64,000 bases of DNA, from assembly GCF_021729035.1 (NCBI RefSeq), contig NZ_JAJSAP010000004.1, positions 392,600 to 456,599 of the forward strand, written 5' to 3'. A model generated the notes under the pieces. That model did not search any database, was not told the DNA's origin, and saw only the letters and a program-made list of their open reading frames with translations. The stretch is from Microbulbifer sediminum (GTDB lineage Bacteria > Pseudomonadota > Gammaproteobacteria > Pseudomonadales > Cellvibrionaceae). This document shows positions 44,798 through 52,881 of the stretch, piece after piece. The position numbers and the translations under genes are program-made. Within the stretch, counting starts at the first letter, position 1. Each line of letters starts with the position of its first letter.

Positions 44798-46429
44798 ATG
44801 AACGGTTTGATGATGCCGTCCCAATTGACCCTGACCGCCGTCATGCGCCACGCGCAGGCCAATTTCCCCGACAGCGAGATCGTTTCCTTCACCGCGGACA
44901 ACCCCGCACACCGGTATACCTATGCCGATGCCTTCGGGCGCAGTGCGCAGCTGGCCAATGCCCTGAAAGCCCTCGGGGCGAAACCCGGCGACCGGATCGG
45001 CACCCTGGCCTGGAATGATTACCGGCATTTCGAGCTCTATTACGCTACCTCCTGCAGCGGCCTCATCTGCCATACCATCAACCCCCGCCTGTTCGCCGAG
45101 CAGATTGCCTATATCGTCGGGCACGCGGAGGACCGCTGGCTGTTTATCGACCCAATGTTTGTGCCCCTGCTGGAAGCCCTGGCCCCACAACTCACCTCGG
45201 TGGAGGGCTTCGTGGTCCTGACGGACCGGGCGCATATGCCCGACAGCACCCTGCCCAACCTGATTTGCTACGAGGAGCTGCTGGCATCCCAACCCACTAC
45301 ATTTGACTGGCCGGAGCTGGACGAGAACGCCGCAGCCGCACTCTGTTACACCTCGGGTACCACCGGCAACCCCAAGGGTGTGCTTTATTCGCACCGGGCC
45401 ATGGTCCTGCACACCTACGGCGTACTGATGCCGGACGTGTTCGCCCTCAAGGGCAATGAAGCGGTACTGCCGGTGGTGCCGATGTTCCATGTCAACGCCT
45501 GGTCCATCCCCTACGCGGTGCCCGCAGTCGGCGCCAAGCTGGTTTTCCCCGGGCCCAAGATGGCCTGCGGGGAGACCCTGAGCCGCCTGATTCGCGACGA
45601 GGGCGTGACCATCGCTGCTGGCGTTCCCACGGTGTGGCTGGCCCTGCTGAAATACCTGCGGGATACCGAGAGCACCCTGCCCAGCCTCAATCGCGTGGTG
45701 GTGGGCGGCTCTGCCTGCCCCTGGAGCATCATGCAGGAATTCGAGGAACAACACGGGGTGTATACCCACCACGCCTGGGGCATGACCGAGATGAGCCCCC
45801 TGGGGACCTACAACCCCCGCGTCCCCCACAACCTGCCGGCGGATGAAGCCCGCGCACTGCGCCTGAAGCAGGGCCCCGCGGCCTTCGGGGTGGAAATGCG
45901 GATCGTCGACGAGCAGGACCAGCCCCTGCCCCACGACGGCGTTGCTTTCGGCGCCCTGCAGGTACGGGGGCCCTGGGTCTGCGAGCGCTACTTCCGGGCT
46001 GAAGAGTCAGCGCTCACTGACGATGGCTGGTTCGATACCGGCGATGTAGCCACCATCGACCCCCGCGGCTACCTGGGAATTACCGACCGCACCAAGGATG
46101 TAATCAAGTCCGGTGGCGAGTGGATTTCCTCGATTGAGCTGGAAAACTGTGCCATGGCACTGGAAGAAGTAGCAGAAGCGGCCGTCATCGGCATCACCCA
46201 TGAGAAATGGGCCGAGCGGCCCCTGCTGGTGATCGTGCCGGCGCCCGGCGCCCAACCGGACCCACAGCAGGTGCTGGCCTCATTCGACGGCAAGGTCGCC
46301 AAGTGGTGGATTCCCGATGACTGTGTGGTAGCAGAGGAACTCCCGCATACCGCCACCGGCAAGGTCAGCAAGAAAGACCTGCGCGAGCAGTTTGCCGATT
46401 ACCGCTGGCCGGAAGAACAGCCGGCCTGA
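44798..46429 (+). CDS. Acyl-CoA synthetase (fatty-acid--CoA ligase)
   Basis: This 543-residue adenylate-forming enzyme has the AMP-binding P-loop YTSGTTGNPKGVLYSHRA, the A5 region HHAWGMTEMSPLGTYN, the A7/A8 hinge DGWFDTGDVATIDPRGYLGI followed by TKDVIKSGGEWISSIELE, and the C-terminal lysine in ATGKVSKKDLREQF. It activates a carboxylic acid with ATP and CoA in the cytoplasm. The sequence layout is like AlkK-type medium-chain ligases and DmdB relatives; the chain length cannot be decided by eye. GAGGAG precedes the ATG. It appears monocistronic. Confidence 0.92.
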   Translation: MNGLMMPSQLTLTAVMRHAQANFPDSEIVSFTADNPAHRYTYADAFGRSAQLANALKALGAKPGDRIGTLAWNDYRHFELYYATSCSGLICHTINPRLFAEQIAYIVGHAEDRWLFIDPMFVPLLEALAPQLTSVEGFVVLTDRAHMPDSTLPNLICYEELLASQPTTFDWPELDENAAAALCYTSGTTGNPKGVLYSHRAMVLHTYGVLMPDVFALKGNEAVLPVVPMFHVNAWSIPYAVPAVGAKLVFPGPKMACGETLSRLIRDEGVTIAAGVPTVWLALLKYLRDTESTLPSLNRVVVGGSACPWSIMQEFEEQHGVYTHHAWGMTEMSPLGTYNPRVPHNLPADEARALRLKQGPAAFGVEMRIVDEQDQPLPHDGVAFGALQVRGPWVCERYFRAEESALTDDGWFDTGDVATIDPRGYLGITDRTKDVIKSGGEWISSIELENCAMALEEVAEAAVIGITHEKWAERPLLVIVPAPGAQPDPQQVLASFDGKVAKWWIPDDCVVAEELPHTATGKVSKKDLREQFADYRWPEEQPA

Positions 46430-46504
46430 CCCTGCTAGCCGCCATGCACTACTATCGCGCCGGCCCGTACCGGGCCACGCGGTAGTCCCGCAAGCCGACT
46501 TATT

Positions 46505-46530
46505 CCACTGTCACATCAATGTGACAGTGG
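46505..46530. promoter_or_regulatory. Perfect 12-bp palindrome upstream of glpQ, likely operator
   Basis: CCACTGTCACAT (46505-46516) and ATGTGACAGTGG (46519-46530) are exact inverted repeats separated by CA, 46 bases before the glpQ start. The two-base spacing is too short for an RNA hairpin loop and no T-run follows, so a dimeric repressor or activator site is more likely than a terminator. The regulator is unknown. Confidence 0.55.
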
Positions 46531-46576
46531 ATGTGGCAGACTGGAAACGTCCATCCAGCACCGGCGATTACCCCTT

Positions 46577-47665
46577 ATGCAAATCAACGCGACCAGGCTC
46601 CCCTTCTTTCTCGGGATACTCCTGATTTCACAACTCATCGCCCTGTATGCCAATACGGTTTTCGCGGCACAGCGACCGGATCCACTGGTAATCGCCCACC
46701 GGGGCGCTTCAGGATACCTGCCGGAACATACGCTGGAATCGAAGGCGCTCGCCTACGGCATGCGCCCGGATTACATCGAGCAGGACCTGGTATTGAGCCG
46801 GGACGGCCACCTGATCGTGATGCACGATATCCACCTGGATCAGGTCACTGATGTTGCACGGATATTCCCGGATCGCGCCCGTGAAGACGGGCGCTTTTAC
46901 ACCATCGATTTTACCCTAAGGGAATTGAAGCAATTACGTGTAACCGAGGCATTCGAAGGGGATATCAAGGCTCTTACGCCCAAATACCCGAAACGCTTCC
47001 CACTGTGGGCCTCCAGTTTCCAGCTCTCCACCTTCGCCGAGGAAATCGAGCTGATCCAGGGCCTGAACAAAAGCCTGGGTTACAACATCGGCATCTACCC
47101 CGAAATCAAGAGCCCGTGGTTCCACCATGCTGAAGGACAGGATATCGCGCGCCGAACCCTCGAACAGCTGAAAGCATACGGCTACACCAACCGTGACAAG
47201 AAAATCTTCCTGCAGAGTTTTGATGCCGAGGAACTACAGCGCATCAAGAATGAATTGATGCCGGCAATGGATATGGACCTGCCTCTGGTACAACTGGTAG
47301 CCGCTACAAGCTGGGGTGAGAAGAAAGTCAGGCAGGGCGGCCACTGGGTCAATTACAACTATGACTGGATGCTGGAAGCCAATGGCCTCGAGAAAATTTC
47401 CGGTTACGCAGACGGTATCGGTCCCTGGGCAATGATGCTGGTAACCGCGGAGACAGATACTATAGAGGGTAACGGCTTAACACGACGTGCTCAGGCATTG
47501 GGCCTACAGGTACACCCCTATACATTCCGTGCCGATGGTCAACGGATTCCCGGGGTAACGCACGAATTCGGCGCAATACTGGCACTCTTTATCAGCCGGA
47601 TCAAAGTCGACGGACTGTTTACCGACCATCCAGACAAAGTGCGGGCCTTTATTGAGCAACGGTAG
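46577..47665 (+). CDS. glpQ: Periplasmic glycerophosphodiester phosphodiesterase
   Basis: This is a 362-residue exported enzyme, close to E. coli GlpQ in length (358). The signal peptide is FFLGILLISQLIALYANTVF followed by AAQ. The catalytic site is clear: VIAHRGASGYLPEHT with the first histidine, IEQDLVLSRDGHLIVMHD with the metal-binding Glu and Asp and the second histidine, and GIYPEIKSPWFH. It hydrolyses deacylated phospholipids such as glycerophosphocholine to glycerol-3-phosphate and alcohol, feeding carbon and phosphate uptake. A perfect palindrome upstream suggests dedicated regulation. No glpT is nearby. Confidence 0.95.
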   Translation: MQINATRLPFFLGILLISQLIALYANTVFAAQRPDPLVIAHRGASGYLPEHTLESKALAYGMRPDYIEQDLVLSRDGHLIVMHDIHLDQVTDVARIFPDRAREDGRFYTIDFTLRELKQLRVTEAFEGDIKALTPKYPKRFPLWASSFQLSTFAEEIELIQGLNKSLGYNIGIYPEIKSPWFHHAEGQDIARRTLEQLKAYGYTNRDKKIFLQSFDAEELQRIKNELMPAMDMDLPLVQLVAATSWGEKKVRQGGHWVNYNYDWMLEANGLEKISGYADGIGPWAMMLVTAETDTIEGNGLTRRAQALGLQVHPYTFRADGQRIPGVTHEFGAILALFISRIKVDGLFTDHPDKVRAFIEQR

Positions 47666-48011
47666 CCACTGGCGCCCGGGTGATACCCCGGGGCGCATTT
47701 GGCCACAAGTTGCCCACCACCCCGCCTCACCGTTCGGGAATCAGTAAAGATAAGATAACCACTGTCGCTTCCTCGGGCAGGCATCTAACGAACCCACAGG
47801 GTCTGAGAGTAAGCACTTACAAACAAATACTCACTACACGCCCACTGGGTTATAGTGAGAGACTGGAAACGAGCTCAGGTCCCGCCACTACCTTTCAGAG
47901 TCCCGGAGCCTTCTCTCCACCGGAAGCCGGCGCCACACAAATGTGGGCACCATTAGGCGACGGCTTCCGCCTGGATAGCCGTCCAGGGCCCGATCCCTGT
48001 AATAAAAAGAA
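47666..48011. other. Intergenic region between glpQ and the DUF3857 gene
   Basis: These 346 bases begin with a hairpin (47672-47696) and then become more AT-rich. They mark the left edge of a stretch, to about 52.2 kb, with visibly lower GC than its surroundings. No gene, RNA or further repeat was identified; the promoter of the downstream pair must lie here. Confidence 0.4.
47672..47696 (+). terminator. Imperfect hairpin after glpQ
   Basis: GCGCCC-GGGT pairs with ACCC-CG-GGGCGC around a GAT loop, leaving a two-base bulge, starting seven bases after the glpQ stop. ATTT follows, a weak T-tract. Confidence 0.5.
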
Positions 48012-50021
48012 ATGAGGTCCACCTTGAATTGCCGTCACGTTTTTCACTTAATTGCGCAGCTGCTCCTGTTTTTCTCCACTTCTGCAATCGCCAGCCCGGA
48101 ACTACTGTTCGGCCCTCATCCAGAATGGGTCACATCTGTGCAGATAGAGGGCGATAGCCAGCGAGAGTCCGGCAGTGTGCGGTACCACCTCTCCAATTCC
48201 CAGGCCTTTTATGCCGGCAAGAAAAAACAGTCATATTTTCAGCTTGTTATGGAGCCTCTAAATAAGCAGGGAATCCAGGAGGTCTCCGAGCTTACACTAA
48301 GCTTTTATCCTGCATACGAGCGGTTGACGGTCCACGAAATCACAGTGCAGCGCAATAACAATCTTATCGACCGCCTGGACCCCGAAGCGTTCAAGCTGTT
48401 TCAGAGCGAAGAGGAACTCTCCAGCAAGCTATATAGCGAGCGTTGGAACGCACTCTATATCCTTGAGGATATCCGGCCTGGCGACGTGATCTCCTACTCT
48501 TACACCATCTCTGGCAGCAACCCCATCTTTGAGCGATCTGACTTTGGCACCCTGTTTCTGAATTGGCCCCAGGCTGTCGATCGCCGATATATAAAGCTCA
48601 CCAGTAGCTCCCCTCTCCACTATCGTTTCAACAATCGAAAGGAAACGGTAAAACACCGCCGAACCGACCAGGGTTACGAATATGTCATCGACCTCAAGGA
48701 GGTGCCAGCAGTCGCGCTGGAAAGTCAATATCCGCGCTGGCATGAGCCCCTCAATTTTTTCCAGTATTCTGGCTACCAAAGCTGGGAAGAGGTCAACAAA
48801 TGGGCCCTTTCTCTCTACGAGATTGATCGCAAACTGCCCGCCGAGGTAAAAAAGTCACTGGAAACCTGGAAAAGTGAACTTGGATTGCCCGGCGCAATCA
48901 GTAAAGCCATTCAGTTTGTCCAGGAGGACATTCGCTATTTCGGTATCGAGCTGGGCGTCAACTCGCACTTACCCAGGACACCCAGGGAAACCCTGAACAA
49001 ACGCTATGGTGACTGCAAGGATAAAGCACTACTACTAAGCAGCATGCTGGCGCATCTCGGCGTCGAATCCCACCCGGCGCTGGTATCCTCTTCACGTGGC
49101 AGAGCTATTGGTGCGGACATCCCCTCGCCTCAAGCCTTTGATCATGTCATTACCCTTATTCAGTTCGATGGTAAAAAGTACTGGATCGATGGCACCGCTA
49201 CAGGTCAAGGCTCTGATTTCCGCAACAAGGGATTCTTCGACTACCGCCTGGCGCTTCCGATCCGGCCAGGCACTCAAAAACTCGAGAAGGTCGAGCCGGC
49301 CGCAAAAAGAAACCGTATTCTCAGCGCGGAAATCGAAGAAAATTTCACCCTTGATCCCGCGAGCAACTTTGCTGACCTCACTATCAGGTCAAAATTCTCT
49401 CACCTCAAAGCCGAACAAGCGCGACAATTCTTTCTCTCTGCTGACCAGAAGCAGGCGAGCAAAAATCACACGAATTTCATGGCTCAATACTATCCCGGTG
49501 TAAAGCTGGACAAATCTGTACAACACTTTGACACCCTTGAAGATAATGAACTTGTTGTAATCGAGCAGTATAAAATTGAGGATATTGGAAAACTTACTTC
49601 TGCCAGAAAGATTTTCACCCTCTATGGCTCCAGCATTTTATCTCACCTTTCCAAGCCGGAAGATCGAATTCGCCACACGCCTATGGCAGTGGCGCACCCA
49701 CTGGAGCTCAGCCACCGATCTACAGCCGAGATAAGCGGAGAAATTCTTTGGCGTGAGTCCCCAGACACCGTAACTATCGACAACCCCTGGTTCACGTTTT
49801 CTCGCACGGTATCGCGTAGGGACAGCGTCATCTCTGTTGAATTCAATTTCATATCGAAAACTGACCATGTGAAGCATGGTGACTTACCAGGATATATCAG
49901 CCAACTAGAAGCTCTGGACCAGGCGCTGCAATACCAGTTCTGGGCCAAGGGCAACAGATCCGATAAAGAAAAAGGCAACCAGGAAGTGAAAGACCTTATA
50001 AAGTCCCTGATCAGGAAATAA
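48012..50021 (+). CDS. DUF3857 / transglutaminase-like exported protein
   Basis: This 669-residue protein has a signal peptide (FHLIAQLLLFFSTSAIASPE), an N-terminal beta-rich DUF3857 domain with WNALYILEDIRPGDVISYSY, and a central transglutaminase-like domain. There the catalytic triad is readable: Cys in RYGDCKDKALLLSSML, His in QAFDHVITLIQF and Asp in YWIDGTATGQG. VQEDIRYFGIELG is the conserved lead-in. The C-terminal third is beta-rich, as in the DUF3858-type tail. Such periplasmic proteins are of uncertain substrate; the fold allows peptide or amide cleavage or cross-linking. The next gene starts four bases after its stop. Codon use looks more AT-rich than in nearby genes. Confidence 0.87.
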   Translation: MRSTLNCRHVFHLIAQLLLFFSTSAIASPELLFGPHPEWVTSVQIEGDSQRESGSVRYHLSNSQAFYAGKKKQSYFQLVMEPLNKQGIQEVSELTLSFYPAYERLTVHEITVQRNNNLIDRLDPEAFKLFQSEEELSSKLYSERWNALYILEDIRPGDVISYSYTISGSNPIFERSDFGTLFLNWPQAVDRRYIKLTSSSPLHYRFNNRKETVKHRRTDQGYEYVIDLKEVPAVALESQYPRWHEPLNFFQYSGYQSWEEVNKWALSLYEIDRKLPAEVKKSLETWKSELGLPGAISKAIQFVQEDIRYFGIELGVNSHLPRTPRETLNKRYGDCKDKALLLSSMLAHLGVESHPALVSSSRGRAIGADIPSPQAFDHVITLIQFDGKKYWIDGTATGQGSDFRNKGFFDYRLALPIRPGTQKLEKVEPAAKRNRILSAEIEENFTLDPASNFADLTIRSKFSHLKAEQARQFFLSADQKQASKNHTNFMAQYYPGVKLDKSVQHFDTLEDNELVVIEQYKIEDIGKLTSARKIFTLYGSSILSHLSKPEDRIRHTPMAVAHPLELSHRSTAEISGEILWRESPDTVTIDNPWFTFSRTVSRRDSVISVEFNFISKTDHVKHGDLPGYISQLEALDQALQYQFWAKGNRSDKEKGNQEVKDLIKSLIRK

Positions 50022-50025
50022 GCGC

Positions 50026-52221
50026 ATGAAAAAAGCAATCATCTCTCTCGTCTCAATTTTCGCCATTTCCTGCGCTGCTCCACAGCATATCAACAATTCG
50101 GATGAGGCATTGCTAGCTCTGGTCGATCGAATCGGCAAGGCTCCTGAAAGCATCGAGTTTTCGCGGTTCTGGAATCAGTACCTGAACTCCGGGCAAGTAT
50201 TGTCCACCGTACAGGCCCACGAGCAATTCACCGAGACAATGTCCTCTATCGAGCGAGGGGAAATTAGCTGTGAGGCTGTAGACTGGCGGAGCATCACTAC
50301 AGCCAATGTTTTTTCACTCCCACCCAGGCTCGCTGCTGCTGAATGCCTGGAATCAGCGGGCAAAGACGATCTGGCAGCGTACCATCGAAATATCATTTCT
50401 TTCATCGCCTCGGGAATCCTGTCACCACACAGTGGTGATGAATATTACAGTGCTTATGAAATAGCGGGCTGGGCTGACGCTGAAGACCTTCTTGCTCTCT
50501 CAGGGTTTGAGATCATTGACAGCTATTTTGAGTTTCAAGCATCAAGGAACGGGCTATATCGAGTCTACAATGTGCGCGACCGGGAGACTGGAAAGTTCTC
50601 CCGCATCTACTTTGAGAACCTTCGCTTTCTTCATCGTGTTATCGGCGGACACTATCCCTTTGCCGGACTGAGCGATGCGCTCTTCACTAATGTGATCCAG
50701 TCACTTGCCGATAGCGACTACGCCGCACGCCATGCCGAGGCAACAGTCCACCATGCCAATGGTGAGCACGAAAAGGCGGAAGAAGCATACATAGACGCCA
50801 TTAGCATGGGGTCAGTCAGTGCCAACATTGGCCTGGGGCAATTATGCATGGAAGGAAATTCCAGAAAGTTTGGTCGTTCAGACTGCCCCGCGCTTTATGT
50901 TACTGCTTCTGAGCTCGGGTTGGAAAATGCCAAAGTGCCGCTGGCTTACATCATGTACATTGGGCTGGGCGTTGAAAAAGATGCTGCCCTGAGCGACCAG
51001 CTACTGGAAAGTGCATCCGCGGCGCTAGACCCGGGGCAGGCGGAGTTTGAGTTTTCTGCACTGGCTTCGTCCGGCCAGTTCGCCCCGGCAAATAAAGCGC
51101 TCTCCAGGACCTTCCTGGAACGCGCTGTCCAGCAGGGTTACCCCCCTGCACTATTCCAGAAGGCAATGACCAAACTCGGCGCGATTCGCCAGACCAAAAC
51201 CTCTGATGCCGCGATAAAAGAGTTCTCTGAACTGATTGAGACAGCTGCAGCCGCCGGCTATCCGCCAGCCAAATTCATTTACTCCCAATACCTTCTGGAA
51301 GTCTCCCGAAATATCAACCTGGGCCTGCAGATGTTGGACGAAGCTGCATCTGACGGCCTTCCCACGGCCCTGTTCGAGCGTGGTCGCGTGGCGGAATGGG
51401 GACTCTATACCCGGGAAAAAGACGAGCTCAAGGCATTCCTCGACTACGAGGCTGCGGCCGTGCGATGGCATCCCCAGGCCCAGCTCAGAGCAGGGCTATT
51501 TAATACTACAGGCAAGGCAGTTGAGGTGGATCATGACATTGCCTATGGCTGGTATTCCCTCTGCGCGGAAGCCGGGAACCTGGATTGCATTACCAATCTA
51601 GGGTATGCCGCGGAAAATGGCCTTGGAGTTGAAAAGAACCCGGCCCACGCTGCGGAGCTATATCAATTAGCAGCAGAATCCGGACACCCACGGGCAAACC
51701 ATAACCTGGGCCAACTATATCGAAAAGGCGTCGGTGTAGAGCAAGATACCGGCAAATCGATCAAGTTGTTTACCAGTGCAGCGGAGAACGGCTGGGCGGA
51801 CGCGATGAACGCCCTCGGCCTGCTGTATCTCGACGAAGCAGAGCGCACATACAATACCGAGATGGCATTACACTGGTTTGAAAGAGCCGCAGAGGAAAAC
51901 TCAAAGTTTGGCTTCTACAATCAGGCAAGAATGTATGATGAGGGAGTGGGTGTCCAGAAAGACCGTGACCGGGCACTGAAGCTCTACCAACAGGCATCTG
52001 ATCGAGGCCATGGCAGAGCCTCATTAGTCCTTGCGAAGGCCTTTGAGGAAGGAGACGGATTTGACCAGGACATCAAGCAGAGCGTCGAGTATTACAGGCT
52101 TGCACTGCGCCAGGGCGAGTCAGAGGCACTAAACCGGCTACGCCAAATTTGCACAGATACCGGCAACTGCAGTTTGACTGTCGAGGATATACTGAGAATG
52201 TCACCTCTCACTGCTCAATAG
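50026..52221 (+). CDS. Sel1-repeat lipoprotein
   Basis: This is a 731-residue lipoprotein (SIFAISCAAP lipobox). The first 200 residues are helical. From about residue 240 there are many Sel1-like (SLR) repeats, most regular near the end: LGYAAENGLGVEKNPAHAAE, LGQLYRKGVGVEQDTGKSIK and ARMYDEGVGVQKDRDRALKL. SLR solenoids bind proteins and often act as adaptors in the periplasm. It is four bases downstream of the DUF3857 gene and shares its more AT-rich composition, so the two are probably one transferred or distinctly evolving unit. A joint role in sensing or processing envelope proteins is possible. Confidence 0.88.
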   Translation: MKKAIISLVSIFAISCAAPQHINNSDEALLALVDRIGKAPESIEFSRFWNQYLNSGQVLSTVQAHEQFTETMSSIERGEISCEAVDWRSITTANVFSLPPRLAAAECLESAGKDDLAAYHRNIISFIASGILSPHSGDEYYSAYEIAGWADAEDLLALSGFEIIDSYFEFQASRNGLYRVYNVRDRETGKFSRIYFENLRFLHRVIGGHYPFAGLSDALFTNVIQSLADSDYAARHAEATVHHANGEHEKAEEAYIDAISMGSVSANIGLGQLCMEGNSRKFGRSDCPALYVTASELGLENAKVPLAYIMYIGLGVEKDAALSDQLLESASAALDPGQAEFEFSALASSGQFAPANKALSRTFLERAVQQGYPPALFQKAMTKLGAIRQTKTSDAAIKEFSELIETAAAAGYPPAKFIYSQYLLEVSRNINLGLQMLDEAASDGLPTALFERGRVAEWGLYTREKDELKAFLDYEAAAVRWHPQAQLRAGLFNTTGKAVEVDHDIAYGWYSLCAEAGNLDCITNLGYAAENGLGVEKNPAHAAELYQLAAESGHPRANHNLGQLYRKGVGVEQDTGKSIKLFTSAAENGWADAMNALGLLYLDEAERTYNTEMALHWFERAAEENSKFGFYNQARMYDEGVGVQKDRDRALKLYQQASDRGHGRASLVLAKAFEEGDGFDQDIKQSVEYYRLALRQGESEALNRLRQICTDTGNCSLTVEDILRMSPLTAQ

Positions 52222-52290
52222 GTTTTAGTCTCACGAAGTCCGGGCCGGACCCGGCGTCATCAGTAGCGCCATTAAAAAACGGAGAGTTTT

Positions 52291-52818
52291 ATGAAGATTG
52301 TACCAGCAGTGATTTTGGCCATAACGATCAGCCCCGCCAGTGCCACCGAATTTCAAGTGGGCCCGGTGATCGAAAACTTTGGCCCGGTAGTGGATGTCAA
52401 GGCTGATGCACCTCTTTCCGGACAAGAGCGGTTCCGGGTCGCCTTTGACGTGGCAGAGCGTGGTGAGAATGGCAAACCGAACAGGAATTTCACCAGTCTC
52501 GCACGCTTTATGAATTTACATGCCCGCGCAGGCATCAAGGCAGATCACATCGAGCTCGCCCTGGTGGTGCATGGCAAGGCCAGCTTTGATCTTCTCGGCG
52601 ATAGTGCGTTCAAGGAAAAGTATGGCGAAGCGAATCCCAACCGGGAATTAATAAAGGCCCTGCAGGAAAATGGTGTTCGGGTGATCATTTGCGGTCAGTC
52701 CGCGGGGCACCTGGGGATAGAAAAAGCACAGCTGTTGCCGGGCGTGGAAATGGCCCTGTCGGCCATGACCGCGCACGCACTGTTACAGCAGGACGGCTAT
52801 ACCCTGAATCCCTCTTAA
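52291..52818 (+). CDS. Exported DsrE-family protein
   Basis: This is a 175-residue protein with a signal peptide (VPAVILAITISPASATE) and a DsrE/DsrF-like domain. KVAFD-like strand FRVAFDVAERGENGKPNRNF opens the fold, followed by RAGIKADHIELALVVHGKAS, then GVRVIICGQSAGHLGIEKAQ with the single conserved cysteine, and a C-terminal SAMTAHALLQQDGY. Cytoplasmic DsrE relatives carry sulfur as persulfide; periplasmic members are uncharacterised. GGAGAG precedes the ATG. It stands alone, between the Sel1 gene and a convergent large gene. Confidence 0.85.
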   Translation: MKIVPAVILAITISPASATEFQVGPVIENFGPVVDVKADAPLSGQERFRVAFDVAERGENGKPNRNFTSLARFMNLHARAGIKADHIELALVVHGKASFDLLGDSAFKEKYGEANPNRELIKALQENGVRVIICGQSAGHLGIEKAQLLPGVEMALSAMTAHALLQQDGYTLNPS

Positions 52819-52881
52819 AACGCCCGGCACAGCGAGCGGCACTCCCGCCTGACAGGCAGCAGGGTGCCGGCGGCACAACAG

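Noticed and set aside
44750..45934. 394-codon open frame on the minus strand
   Set aside because: It is opposite the acyl-CoA ligase; no ribosome binding site and His/Gln/Gly-rich composition typical of a shadow.
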